DNA of 64,000 nucleotides from Hymenopus coronatus (lineage: Eukaryota > Arthropoda > Insecta > Mantodea > Hymenopodidae), in assembly GCA_030762935.1 (NCBI GenBank), contig CM060886.1:34023509-34087508 (forward strand), in the 5' to 3' direction. The translations under genes were made by a program, and so were the position numbers. The stretch's first letter is position 1, and every line of letters begins with the position of its first letter. This document shows, one piece after another, positions 10,487 through 20,158 of the stretch. A model generated the notes under the pieces. That model saw only the letters and a list, made by a program, of their open reading frames with translations. It searched no databases and was not told the DNA's origin.

Positions 10487-10779
10487 AGCCGAGAAACATA
10501 AGGTGTGATTCACTAACACCAGCAATTAGTTTATTAAATCAATCTCCGGAGAATTCACAGAGGCTTATACAAATAAAACAACTCAAATAACAATATTTAT
10601 ATTGAGAACTTTATTGATGTGGATTTTCAGGCACTATTTATAATTTTTCGCGCCGTGTAATACGTTTTAATGAATTTTTGAACCGGAATTACACTAATTA
10701 TAAACATTTGATCCTCTGTTCTATTTAGAGTAATCCCTAGGATAAATTTAGGATACTGAGTAATAATTAACTGCAATAA
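10487..10779. other. AT-rich spacer before LINE-1
   Basis: No recognised feature. The lower end may be degraded LINE sequence. Confidence 0.4.
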
Positions 10780-12281
10780 TTGTTGATAAGAAAGAGGTTA
10801 ATCCAGGGATACCACTCAACGACAATGAATGTCTGAATGTTTTGCTGTATATTGACTAAGTAATAACTATATAAAACAATGAAGAAGACTTACAGAAATC
10901 AGTTTATAAACTTTACCAACTAAGAAAAATTTAAATTTAAAAATATAAAGAAGAAAACAAAAGTAATGGCCCATCATGGAAAATTACCTATACGTTCTAA
11001 AACAGTAAATCAAAATGAAACATTAAAACAAGGGTCGCATTTTGAATATTTAGGATATAATGTAGCTGGGATGTTGATAGAGATATAGAGAAAAATATTA
11101 ATGAATTTCAATTCAATATTTGGAACAATAAACAGAACACTGCAAAATAAAACAACAAAAGAAACAAAAATTAAGTTTTATAAGATAATGGCAGCTCCAG
11201 GGCTGATGATTGGTAGTGAATCATGGACCATGCGCCAAGGAGATAAAAGAAAAATCTCATTTGTTCCATTCACATGACTTTCTCTACATCTCTGCAACAA
11301 ATTATTGTTAAAAAATAGCAGGAATAGTATTATTTTTTGTTTCCTTCTAAGTAGAAGCGAAATAAGAGAGTACCATAGGTTAAAGTGATAGTAAAAAGCT
11401 GGTTGCTATGTGACTGAAGTTCCTTTGTTTATATGGACAGGAGTTGAAAACTTCCTGTGTGATAAAAGTAGTTTTTCAAAGCTGAAACCAAAAATAAGGA
11501 ATATCTCAAAAACGATCAACTCCACGAAAAAATGTATACAACATAAATTGTGTGTTTTAACGTGCTCTACATTTTTTGTGTGGTAAGTTTTTGTTCATTT
11601 CTTACGGTTTAACAGTTATGCAAATTTCCGTAAAATTCACTCAGAATAAAGTCGTCTTCAGAGGCTATTTCCAGAAAATTCAAAATATAAGTTTTATTTA
11701 TCAATAAATATCTTTAATATACGATATTTTAATCAAAATCGTTAGAGCCATTTTTTAGAAAATCAAAATTTTCGAAAAAAGTTCCATGTAAGGTGTTATT
11801 TGGGGTGGGGGGATTTTTCTTAAAATCTTTGTGTCGCATCCCTGGAAGATACTAAACTTAAATACCAAATTTGGTATTTTACCGACTTTTCATTTTTGAG
11901 TTATCGTGTTCACAGACACACGGACACACGGACACACACACACGCAGATCTTTTTGTGAAAATGCTTTTTTTGGATATTGGGGACCCTAAAACATATATT
12001 TCCGGTGAAATCTCGGTATCGAATATTTTGGTGGAGTGCAATACCTTCTCTATACACTCTGTACATAGTGCGTATAGAGAAAGTAAAAATAGGTGAATAT
12101 AAAGAAAACTGGAGAAGCCATCTGTATCGCATGGGAACAGAAGAATACCAGCTTCAATAAACACCTATCAGCAGAGAGGGAAGAGAGATGTCCAAGGAAG
12201 AGATGGCAAATAAAGCATGTTGTGAAGGCGGAACAGGCATTATTGCCTTTCACTGAAGTGCAGAAGAAGAATTACTATTGA
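10780..12281 (+). pseudogene. LINE-1: decayed non-LTR retrotransposon RT/C-terminal fragment split by an HLE
   Basis: Frames read across stops and frameshifts give a reverse transcriptase core and C-terminal region. GIPLNDNE is followed by LLYID and a stop at 10,842-10,859, where a (Y/F)xDD catalytic motif is expected. Next come EEDLQKSVYKL, KTKVMAHHGKLP, SHFEYLGYN, TINRTLQNKTTKET and GSESWTMRQGDK (11,211-11,246). After the HLE the C-terminal part continues: EYKENWRSHLYRM (about 12,093-12,131), then a frameshift to ERCPRKRWQ. The second D of the YxDD motif is lost and at least three stops or frameshifts are present, so it cannot make active enzyme. The peptides resemble LINE proteins widespread in arthropods; I do not assign a clade. 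Confidence 0.85.
11255..12086 (-). mobile_element. Full-length HLE inside LINE-1
   Basis: It separates the GSESWTMRQGDK region from the EYKENWRSHLYRM region of the LINE. The 3' tip is TCTCATTTGTTCC and the palindromic end is ACTATGT-like with CTCTGTACATAG. Type b. Its palindromic 320 bp are nearly identical to the fragment at 7192-7518. Confidence 0.92.
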
Positions 12282-12619
12282 GTCCTGCACTATGCCCCAG
12301 TGGGCTGGAGTGTGGAGCTCTGGTTTCCGACCATGAAAGCCTTCAGGAGGGGCGGATTTCAGGCCCTGGGTACAGATCGGAGCCCACTCAGCACGGTGAG
12401 AAAAGTGAAAAACTGCGACACGCACTGAAATCGGCAAAAATAGACAACATTCCAGCTGGAGGATGTGTGATGCTGACCACATCACCTCCCCGCATCGTTT
12501 GGATGATGGTCATATCTGCTGTGTGTAGGTGGTTGCTAGGCCGATATTTGTTAGCCCTATAACCATAAGGGCTCTATGCGTATGCAAATACTATAACTGC
12601 CAATGATTACGATTCATTG
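12282..12619. other. GC-richer tract after LINE-1, unassigned
   Basis: It follows the LINE C-terminal codons and could be a LINE 3' end or another repeat. Frames at 12,278-12,562 (+) and 12,240-12,485 (-) show no domain. No second copy is in the window. Confidence 0.35.
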
Positions 12620-14255
12620 TTACCTCCTCTATACGTATAGGTACATACATAGTGTATAGAGGAAGCATTGTATTTCACCCAAAATTTTGATACCGAGATT
12701 TCACCGGAAATACATGTTTTAGGACCCCCTGAATCCAATAAAAACATCTTCAGAAACATGTTCGTGTGTGTCTGTGGACAGCATAGCTAAAAACCGAAGA
12801 CCGTTAAATACCAAACTTGGTATTTAGGTTTGGTATCTTCCAAAGATGCGACAGAAAGATTTTCAAGAAAATATCCCCACCCCAACTACCCTTTACATGG
12901 AAAACTGATCTTAATTTTGAGTTTCTAAAAAATGGCTCTAATGATTTTGATTAAAATCCCGCACATTAAAAATATTTACATCCCAAATAAAATGTATATC
13001 TTGCATTTTCTGGGAATAGCCTCTGAAGGTCTCTTTATTTTAGATTAATCTTGGCGAATTTTGCTTAACTGCTAAACCATTAGAGATAGACAAAAACTTA
13101 CTGCACAGAAAATTAAGTTCTCGTCAACACTCACAACTTATGTCATATACATTTTTTTTCGTGGAATTGACCATTTCTGAGACATTCCTTTCAAATACTT
13201 AAACTTTTCTCACACGGAAATTTGTAAATTCCTGGCCCTGGATAGAAACGGATTTCAACCACATGGAAACCAGCTTTTAAAAGATTTGACTATCGTTTTA
13301 ACCTATTTTTACTTTCTCAATATTATCTTTGTGGTGTGTCAGTGTGTCCGTGTGTCCGTGTGCCTGTGAACGTGATAACTGAAAAACGAAAAGTCAATAA
13401 AATACCAAACTTGGTATTTAAGTTTAGTATCTTCCAGGGATGCGACACGAAGATTTTGAGAAAAATCCCCCCAACCCAAACTACCCTTTATATGGAATTT
13501 TTTTGAAAATGTTGATTTTCTTAAAAATGGCTCTAACAATTTTGATTAAAGTATCATATATTAAAGATATTTACCTAACAAATAAAATGCATATCTTGGA
13601 TTTTCTGGGAATAGCTTCTGAAGACCTGTTTATTCTGGATGAATTGTGCTTAATTTGGCATAACTAGTAAACCGTAAGAGATAGACAAAAACTTACTATA
13701 CAAACAATGTAGGTCTTGTTAAAATACACAAGTTATGTCATATACATTTTTCTCGTGGAGATTACCGTTTTCGAGGTATTCATTGTTATTAGTTTTAGTT
13801 GTGAAATACTTACACTTTTCTCAGACGGGAGTGTCCGTTTTTCTTTTGTTCTACTCCTGGCCAAGAAAAGAAGCGATTTGTAATGACAATCGCATAACGA
13901 CAGCTTCTAAAATATTTGACTATTGGTTTAGCCTAGTGTATTCCCTTATTTTCTTCCTACTTATAAGGAACTAAATAATAAGAACATTGTGCTAATGAGT
14001 ACCACGATTAGCAAGGTGCAGAAAGAAGAAGAATCTTATAATGATTTATAAGAATTTTATTAATGTGTTGTGTTTCTTGTTTTCTTTTAATAGAGATAGT
14101 GTGATTTAACCTAGTGTATTTGGCTTCAACTTACAAGGAAGAAAATCATAAGACAATTTCTGCTAAGGTTTATCTCGATTATCATATAGTAGATAGAAGA
14201 ATAAGTTTTTTAACAATAAGTTTTACAACGATGTAGCGAACGTTATATGAAAGTT
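12620..14255 (+). mobile_element. HLE (host) interrupted by a same-strand HLE
   Basis: The first part, 12,620-13,305, runs from a palindrome (CTCCTCTATACGTATAG) to GACTATCGTTTTAACCTA. The second part, 14,105-14,255, resumes TTTAACCTAGTG and ends in a degraded tail (CGATGTAGCGAACGTTATATG). TTTAACCTA is present at both edges of the insert (13,297-13,305 and 14,105-14,113). It mixes type a motifs with the type c 3' half. Confidence 0.75.
13306..14104 (+). mobile_element. HLE nested in the same orientation
   Basis: It starts TTTTTACTTTCTC but most of the palindrome is replaced by AATATTATC. GTGTCCG repeats, the C-rich box, TTTCTGGGAATAGC and the type c block (GGCCAAGAAAAGAAGCGATT) follow. The 3' hairpin end is not recognisable. 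Confidence 0.75.
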
Positions 14256-14723
14256 ATCACTAAGAAAGCGCCCCACTGTAAAGCAGGCTTCCTAAAGATG
14301 ACAAGAGCTCGGCTCCGCGTGGAATCAAGGCAAGCGAGGTATAATTGTATTCCTGGAGTAGGCAGAGGTAGAGGTGATTAAACTCCGGCACATTGGCATT
14401 GTTAAAACATTAATGGTTGTGGAGGTGGAGTTCTTGGAGCAGGGCGTAATTTGCTAGGAATTCCCCACTCAAGTATAGGTTACCTACATCAGGTGACAAC
14501 ATCAGGGAATTCCTAAGAGACATCAAACATCCGGATGACATAAGTGTGTACGCGAGCTTGGTGGGGGTTAAATTGAACTCTTAAATATCTTTAAAAATAT
14601 ATTTATTGCAAGAATGTTAAACAAACGATAATATATAAGTTTTCTTGAGGGAGAAAAGCAAATCTGAGCTTAATGTTTCTTACTACTGAGTAATACGTAT
14701 TTCTCCCAAAACTAGGTATTATA
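14256..14723. other. Spacer, moderately GC-rich
   Basis: 14,270-14,570 is more balanced in composition than the repeats around it, with GAATTCC twice (14,459 and 14,508 area). No gene or repeat family recognised. Confidence 0.35.
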
Positions 14724-15570
14724 GTTGCATCACATGACTTTCTCTACATCTCTGCAAAAAATTATTGTTAGCAATCTTATGCCTCTATTTACTTCATGCT
14801 AATCGAGAAAAAAATTAGCCGAAACAATCTTATTACTTGTTTACTTGTAAGTAGAAGCGAAATAAGGGAGTACCATAGGTTAAAGTGAAAGCCAAAAGCT
14901 GGTTGCTATGTGACTGATGTTCCTTTGTTTGTATGGACAGGAGTTGACAAATTCCTCTGTGATTTTCATGGCTGAAACTAAAAACAAGAAATATTTTAAA
15001 AACGATAAACTCCACGAAAAATATGTTTATTGCCTAAATTGTGTGTTTTAACGTGCTCTACATTTCTTGTGTGTTTGTCCGTGTCTTATGCAAAATTCCG
15101 TAAAATTGATCCGGAATAAAGTAGTCTTCAGAGGCTATTCCCAGAAAATTCAAGATATACATTTTATTTTTCAGGTAAATATCTTTAATATAAATTTTCA
15201 TAAAAATCGTTAGAGCCATTTTTTAGAAAATTAAAATTTTCGAAAAATTTTCCATATAAAGGGTAGTTTGGGGTAGGGGGATTTTCTTGAAAATCTTCGT
15301 CGCATCCTTGAAAGATACCAAACAAATACCAAGTTTGGTATTTAACGGTCTTTTAGTTTTTGAGCTATACTGCCCACAGGCACACACACATACACATAGA
15401 CACTCACACAGACAGACACACACACGGACATTTTTCTAAAAATGATTTTTTTTTTGGATTCAGGAGGTCTCAAAGCTTGTATTTTCGGTGAAACCTCCGT
15501 ATCGAATTTTTGGGTACATTACAATACCTTCTCTATATACTATGTACATAGCACGTATAGAGAAAGTAAA
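14724..15570 (-). mobile_element. Near full-length HLE, type a
   Basis: The palindromic end (CTTCTCTATATACTATGTACATAG) is intact. The microsatellite combines CACACA, CATACA and CAGACAGA units. The outermost 3' tip is diverged (GTTGCATCACATGAC instead of GTTCCATTCACATGAC). Confidence 0.88.
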
Positions 15571-15696
15571 AACGCAATGACAAAGGATACAGTATTGAAC
15601 AGTTACCCTTCTTTCTCGCTTCCTCCTAGTAATCCTTCGTTTGTAGTCATTTTTATCTGTTTAAGTGTGATTTTAATGATTTTTAATTAAAGTTGT
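15571..15696. other. Short spacer
   Basis: AT-rich; bases 15,668-15,690 (TTTTAATGATTTTTAATTAAAG) resemble the HLE body and may be debris. Confidence 0.3.
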
Positions 15697-16251
15697 ATTT
15701 TCTCAAAAATGACTCTAACGATTTAGATTGAAATATCATATATTAAAGATCTTACAGGATCAATAAAATGAATTTGTTGAATTTTCTGGGATAGCTTCTG
15801 TTGACATCTTTATCGTAAATGAATTTTGCGGAATTTTGCATAACTGGTAAAACTGTAAGATGGAAAAAATCTTACTGCTCAGAAAATGTAGAGCTCGTTA
15901 AAACACGCAATCTATGTTATTCGCATTTTTTTCCTGGAGTTTACCGTTTCTAAGATATTCCTTGTTATTGATTTCAGTTTTAAAATATTTATAGTTTTCT
16001 CATACGGGAACTTCTCAACACCTGACCACGCAAAGAACGGATTTCAATCCCAGAGCAACCACATTTTAAAACATTTGACTGTCGGTTTTGCTTAGTGCAT
16101 CTCCTTCATTCCCTTTAATGTATAAGAAAGCAAGCGATAAGAGCATTAATGTTTACTTCGATTAGCATGAAGTAGATAAAAAAATAAGCTTTTTAATAAT
16201 AATTTGTTACAAATATGTAGAGAAAGTCATGTGAATTTGACACATCAGATG
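15697..16251 (+). mobile_element. HLE, 5' truncated, type c 3' half
   Basis: It starts ATTTTCTCAAAAATGACTC and ends ATGTAGAGAAAGTCATGTG, then ACACATCAGAT. It is the first of three same-strand units in a row. Confidence 0.8.
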
Positions 16252-16408
16252 TTTCCCTTCTACTTGCTTACAAGGAAACAAGAAATAAGACAATTAATTT
16301 TTGCTAATATTTATCTCGAATAGCATGATGTAGATTGAAGCATAAATTTTTGAACAATAATTCGTTTTAGAGGTGTAGAGAAAGTTTGTGAATGCAACAC
16401 ATCAGATT
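16252..16408 (+). mobile_element. HLE 3'-end fragment, tandem
   Basis: Only the last ~155 bp of the family (TTTCCCTTCTACTTGC through AACACATCAGATTTTT). Its 3' tip runs directly into the palindromic start of the next copy. Confidence 0.8.
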
Positions 16409-17150
16409 TTTACTTTCTCTACACGTACAATGTACATAGTGTATAGAGAAGTTATTGTAATGCACCCAAAAATTCGATACCGAGATTTCACCGGAAATAT
16501 ACGTTTTAGAGTCCCCTGTATCCAAAAGAAAAAAGAAAAAAAGTATTTTCAGAAAAAGGTCCTTGTGTGTGTCCGTGTGCCTGTAAACACGATAACTCAA
16601 GAACGAAAAGTCGGCAAAGTACTAAACTTGGTATTTAAGTTTACAATGTTCCAGGGATGGGACAAGAACGTTTTGAGAACATCCCCCAATTTTCCCAACT
16701 ACCCTTTACATGGAAACATTTTCTCTAAAATGGCTCTAACGGTTTCGATTAAAATCTCTTATATTTAAGATATTTACATGAGAAATAAAACGTATATCTT
16801 TAATTTTCTGAGAATAGCTTCTGAAGACATGCTCTGGATAAATTTTACGGAATTTCTCATAACTGGTAAGAGATAGGAAAAAGCTTAGTTTACAAAAAAT
16901 TGTAGAGCTCATCAAAACACACAATTTATGTTATATGCAATTTTTTCTTGGAGTTGACCGTTTTTAAGATATTCATTGTTATTGGTTTCAGTTTTGAAAA
17001 ACATACTTTTCTCATACAGGAATTTGTCAACTGCTGTCCATAAAAACAAACGAACTTCAGTCACATAGCAACCAGCTTTTGACTATTACTTTAATCTATT
17101 TCACTCCCAGAAATGTAGAGAAAGTCATGAGAATGGAATACATCATATTT
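16409..17150 (+). mobile_element. HLE joined head-to-tail to the preceding copy
   Basis: The junction reads ACATCAGATTTTTACTTTC with no host bases between the end of one element and the start of the next. Palindrome intact; type b. About 130 bp are missing before the terminal AATGTAGAGAAAGTC. Confidence 0.85.
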
Positions 17151-17670
17151 TGTTCCTTTGTTCCTGGCCGGCGTCCATAAGACAGTAAAAGAATTTGTTT
17201 CAATGTATGAAGCATTCAAGGGCGTATTCTGTCACGCCCATTGTTGAGTGGTGAGGTCAACTGAAACATGTATGCAGAGCAGTGCTGTTCCTCAAATAGA
17301 GCAATACCATTAAGTTAAGTTATGCTTCCCTAAGTTGCACCACACGTTTCCTTCCCTGTTGGAGAGAAACTTTCTAATGTGACGCAGCTCCATCCGCTGT
17401 TAACAGCGACGCATCTAAATGAGCAACTCTCTCAAGGCATAGCATCATTTTCCCCTCGCACTGCTGGCCGCGTGACACTTTTTTTGCGTGCGGACTGTGT
17501 CAAGAGTGTTCATACGCCTTTAGTGGACTATGGCAACTCGTGCAACTAACTCTTATGTTCGTTTTCAGGGAGCGTTTTATTAACCAGTTATTATACTAGA
17601 AGTTTGGCCTGAAGATTCGAAACAGATTTGGAAAATGCATTGCCACAATCGAGACTCGTAGAAGCTTCCC
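17151..17670. other. GC-richer spacer, unassigned
   Basis: Balanced composition and several CpGs (17,170-17,560). No domain in any frame and no second copy in the window apart from a short CTTTAGTGGAC match near 37,998. Confidence 0.35.
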
Positions 17671-18118
17671 TATAGACAGGAGTTGAAAAATTCCCATATG
17701 AGAAAAGTATACTTTTTTAAAGCTAGAACGAATAACAAGGAATATCTCAAACACGACCCACTCCACGAAAAAATTGTATGTAACATAAATTGTGTGTTTT
17801 AAAGAGCTCTACATTTTTTGTTAAGTAAGTTTTTCTTTATCTCTTACGGTTTGCCAGTTATAAAAAAATCCGTAAAATTCATCAAGAATAAAGTAGTCTT
17901 TAGAGACTATTCCCAGAAAATTCAAGATATGCATTTTATTTGTCAGGTGAATATCTATAATATACGATATTTTAATCAAATTCTTTAGAAGCCATTTTTG
18001 AGAAAATCAAAATTTTCCATGTAAAGGGTAGTTGGGAGTGGAGGGATTTTCTTGAAAACCTTCGTGTCGCCACCTTGGACGATACCAAACTTAAATACCT
18101 ATTTTGGTATTTAACGGT
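17671..18118 (-). mobile_element. HLE internal fragment
   Basis: Plus-strand start TATAGACAGGAGTTGAAAA; runs through the C-rich box and stops in the inner palindrome (AAATACCTATTTTGGTATTT). Both ends of the element are missing. Confidence 0.8.
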
Positions 18119-18723
18119 ATCTTCACGGACCATGGTCAAAGATGATGTTATGAATAGCTTGAAAGCGAAAGCATTTTTCTTTGTTTTGGAATCTGCAACT
18201 CCAGTACTCTTTAAATATTGGATACTGTTATACCAAGTGGCTCAATTGGATAGGATATCCTCTCACTAAAAATAGTCAAAAGGTTGTGAGAACTCAAAGG
18301 AGTTATTTCAAATTAAAACCAGTCATTGAGGGACCGGCGTGAGCGACTTTCATTTTAATCCTCTCAACCCGTTCAATCTCTCAGCTGATAAGCAAGAAGT
18401 TCCCCACTGACCGGTTTTAACTTGAAATTTCCCCGCTGCGTTCTGCAACTCTTTCAAAGCACAACAGGGTATCTGCACCATCACAAACGGAACAGTTGGG
18501 CCATCTGGTAATGGTATGGCTGTTATATCACCCTAAAGCAATACGTGAAAGATACTTTTAATCTCGTTTGGGCCAAGTTCTATCGCTTTCTTACTTTCTT
18601 TCTCGGTCTCTGTTTCTTTCTTTCGTTATTCATTATTTCCCTAACAATCATAAGAATGCTAGGATATGGAAATTATTAATTTTCAAATTAATACGAGCTC
18701 CCTCGAAATGAACATTCAAAGAA
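18119..18723. other. Spacer with weak tRNA-like box and pyrimidine tract
   Basis: GTGGCTCAATTGGATAGG at about 18,237 resembles a tRNA box A, but no good box B follows. A CTTT-rich tract occupies 18,589-18,633. No gene seen. Confidence 0.35.
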
Positions 18724-19015
18724 AATGAAATGGCCTTTATTTATGGACGCTCTTTAACTGCTTTGGTTCTCAGCGTCCCATTCTATGTTGGGCATGAAAG
18801 ATCGCTTAATTTTGCTCAGAGGCCTTTCTTATCAGGCTTGAGGTTCTTTTACGTGCCGTAAATCTACGACACGGGACCAACGGCTTTACTTCCCTTCCAA
18901 AGGAAGCCATGCTAAGGATTTTTATACCCGAAAAAATCCATCGTCCTCCGCCGGGTTTGAAGCTAGCATGGTAACCATTACACCACAGAGAGCGATATTA
19001 CACCACGGAGGGCGA
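18724..19015 (-). mobile_element. SINE-C copy
   Basis: It matches 28,406-28,701 over most of its length (TTTATTTATGGACGCTCTTT at the tail end, GTGGTGTAATGGTTACCATGC at the head on the minus strand). Box B is damaged (GGGTTTGAAGC). The head end is partly duplicated: ATTACACCAC appears twice, at 18,978 and 18,997. Confidence 0.8.
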
Positions 19016-19363
19016 CACACTCAAAGAGGAGGTAAAGCTGTGAACTAAGGTATTTTTGAATTCGAACATTTTGTATACATGATCAAATAATATTTACAGG
19101 TATTATTTTAAAATTAATCAATATAAATATAATATAAGTAATAAATATGTAAATATATGAACTTTTAGTTGCTGAAAATGCATAGGACATAAAGTGAATA
19201 ATATGCCACAATGGTAACGTCCTTAAAATGCTGCAGTCTATTAACCTACTAGTTGTACGTTAGTTGATATCGCACCCACCATTTTTTTTTCCTTTAAATA
19301 CAGTTCCGGAGTCTGGTCGCGCTATATAACCTTTTTCCAATTTCTTAAACTCTTTACTGTTTT
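19016..19363. other. AT-rich spacer
   Basis: No gene, repeat match or tRNA-like box noticed. Confidence 0.45.
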
Positions 19364-19530
19364 GACTACCTGTTTTTTGCTGTTTTATTCACAGACACAT
19401 ATACACAATGCACAAACATATAAACATTCATGCCCGAGGCGGGCCTCGAAACCACGATTCCCTGCGCCACGAAGTACCAAAGTAAGATATTTTAGCGAGC
19501 GCGGCCATGGGACCAGCACTTAAGTGGCCC
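19364..19530 (-). mobile_element. SINE-E copy
   Basis: On the minus strand: GGCCGCGCTCGCTAAAATA, a TGGTACTTCGTGGCGCAGGG block and a TTTCGAGGCCCGCCTCGGG box B-like region, then a CA/TG-rich tail. The same arrangement is at 57,915-58,078. Confidence 0.65.
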
Positions 19531-19708
19531 TCAAAACCTTTGTGAGAGTAAAAGCGAAATTAAAGAAAATAAAGGCTGGTAGGTGCTACAAAACAAATAA
19601 AGTTTGTCAAAATCTACAGAAACAAAAGGGAGATATAAAAGGCAACTTTGTATCTAAGACAAGACATGGGGACGACCGGAAAAGTAGGGAAGTAACATTC
19701 CTTACTCA

Positions 19709-20158
19709 TAATTTAATTGGTCCTTCATACCGTCCGTGTGTAGGACAGGAGTTGGATAAGTAATGCCTTAGCTGGGATTTGAACCATGAATCTCCCGATC
19801 CTCAGCCGGTTGCTCTACGACTGAGCTACCCTAGTAACATGCCGGCACAGCATTAAATTCCTCAACTGACTCGCATGTTTTGCTGTAAATCACAAAATGG
19901 TCTCAAATTATTTTGAGATGACATATCTCATTGGTGATTTACAATGTTGCAACTACTTTTAAGTCCCAGGATTCATAGTTTAGCCAACTATTATGGTCAG
20001 TTAGAGTAAATTTAACTGTTTTTTCACACAACCGTGTGTAGGACAAGAGTTGGGTAAGTAGAGTCAGACTGAAAAGTTCAGTGCCACAGCGGGATTTGAA
20101 CCGCGGATCTTACGGTCTCTAGCCGGTTGCTCTACCACTGGGCTAACACTCCTTACTC
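19709..20158 (-). mobile_element. SINE-D, complete dimer with target-site duplication
   Basis: On the minus strand two tRNA-like heads (about 20,145-20,085 and 19,845-19,772) each carry box A (TAGCCCAGTGG; TAGCTCAGTCG) and box B (GGTTCAAATCCC in both). Each leads to a CCTACACACGG tail. The linker holds nested inverted repeats: TGTAAATCAC (19,884-19,893) pairs with GTGATTTACA (19,934-19,943), and CTCAAATTATTTTGAG lies inside. Flanks TAACATTCCTTACTC (19,694-19,708) and TAACACTCCTTACTC (20,144-20,158) match at 14 of 15 bases. Confidence 0.85.

Noticed and set aside
18237..18260. tRNA-derived SINE head
   Set aside because: Good box A-like sequence but no matching box B at the expected distance and no second copy.
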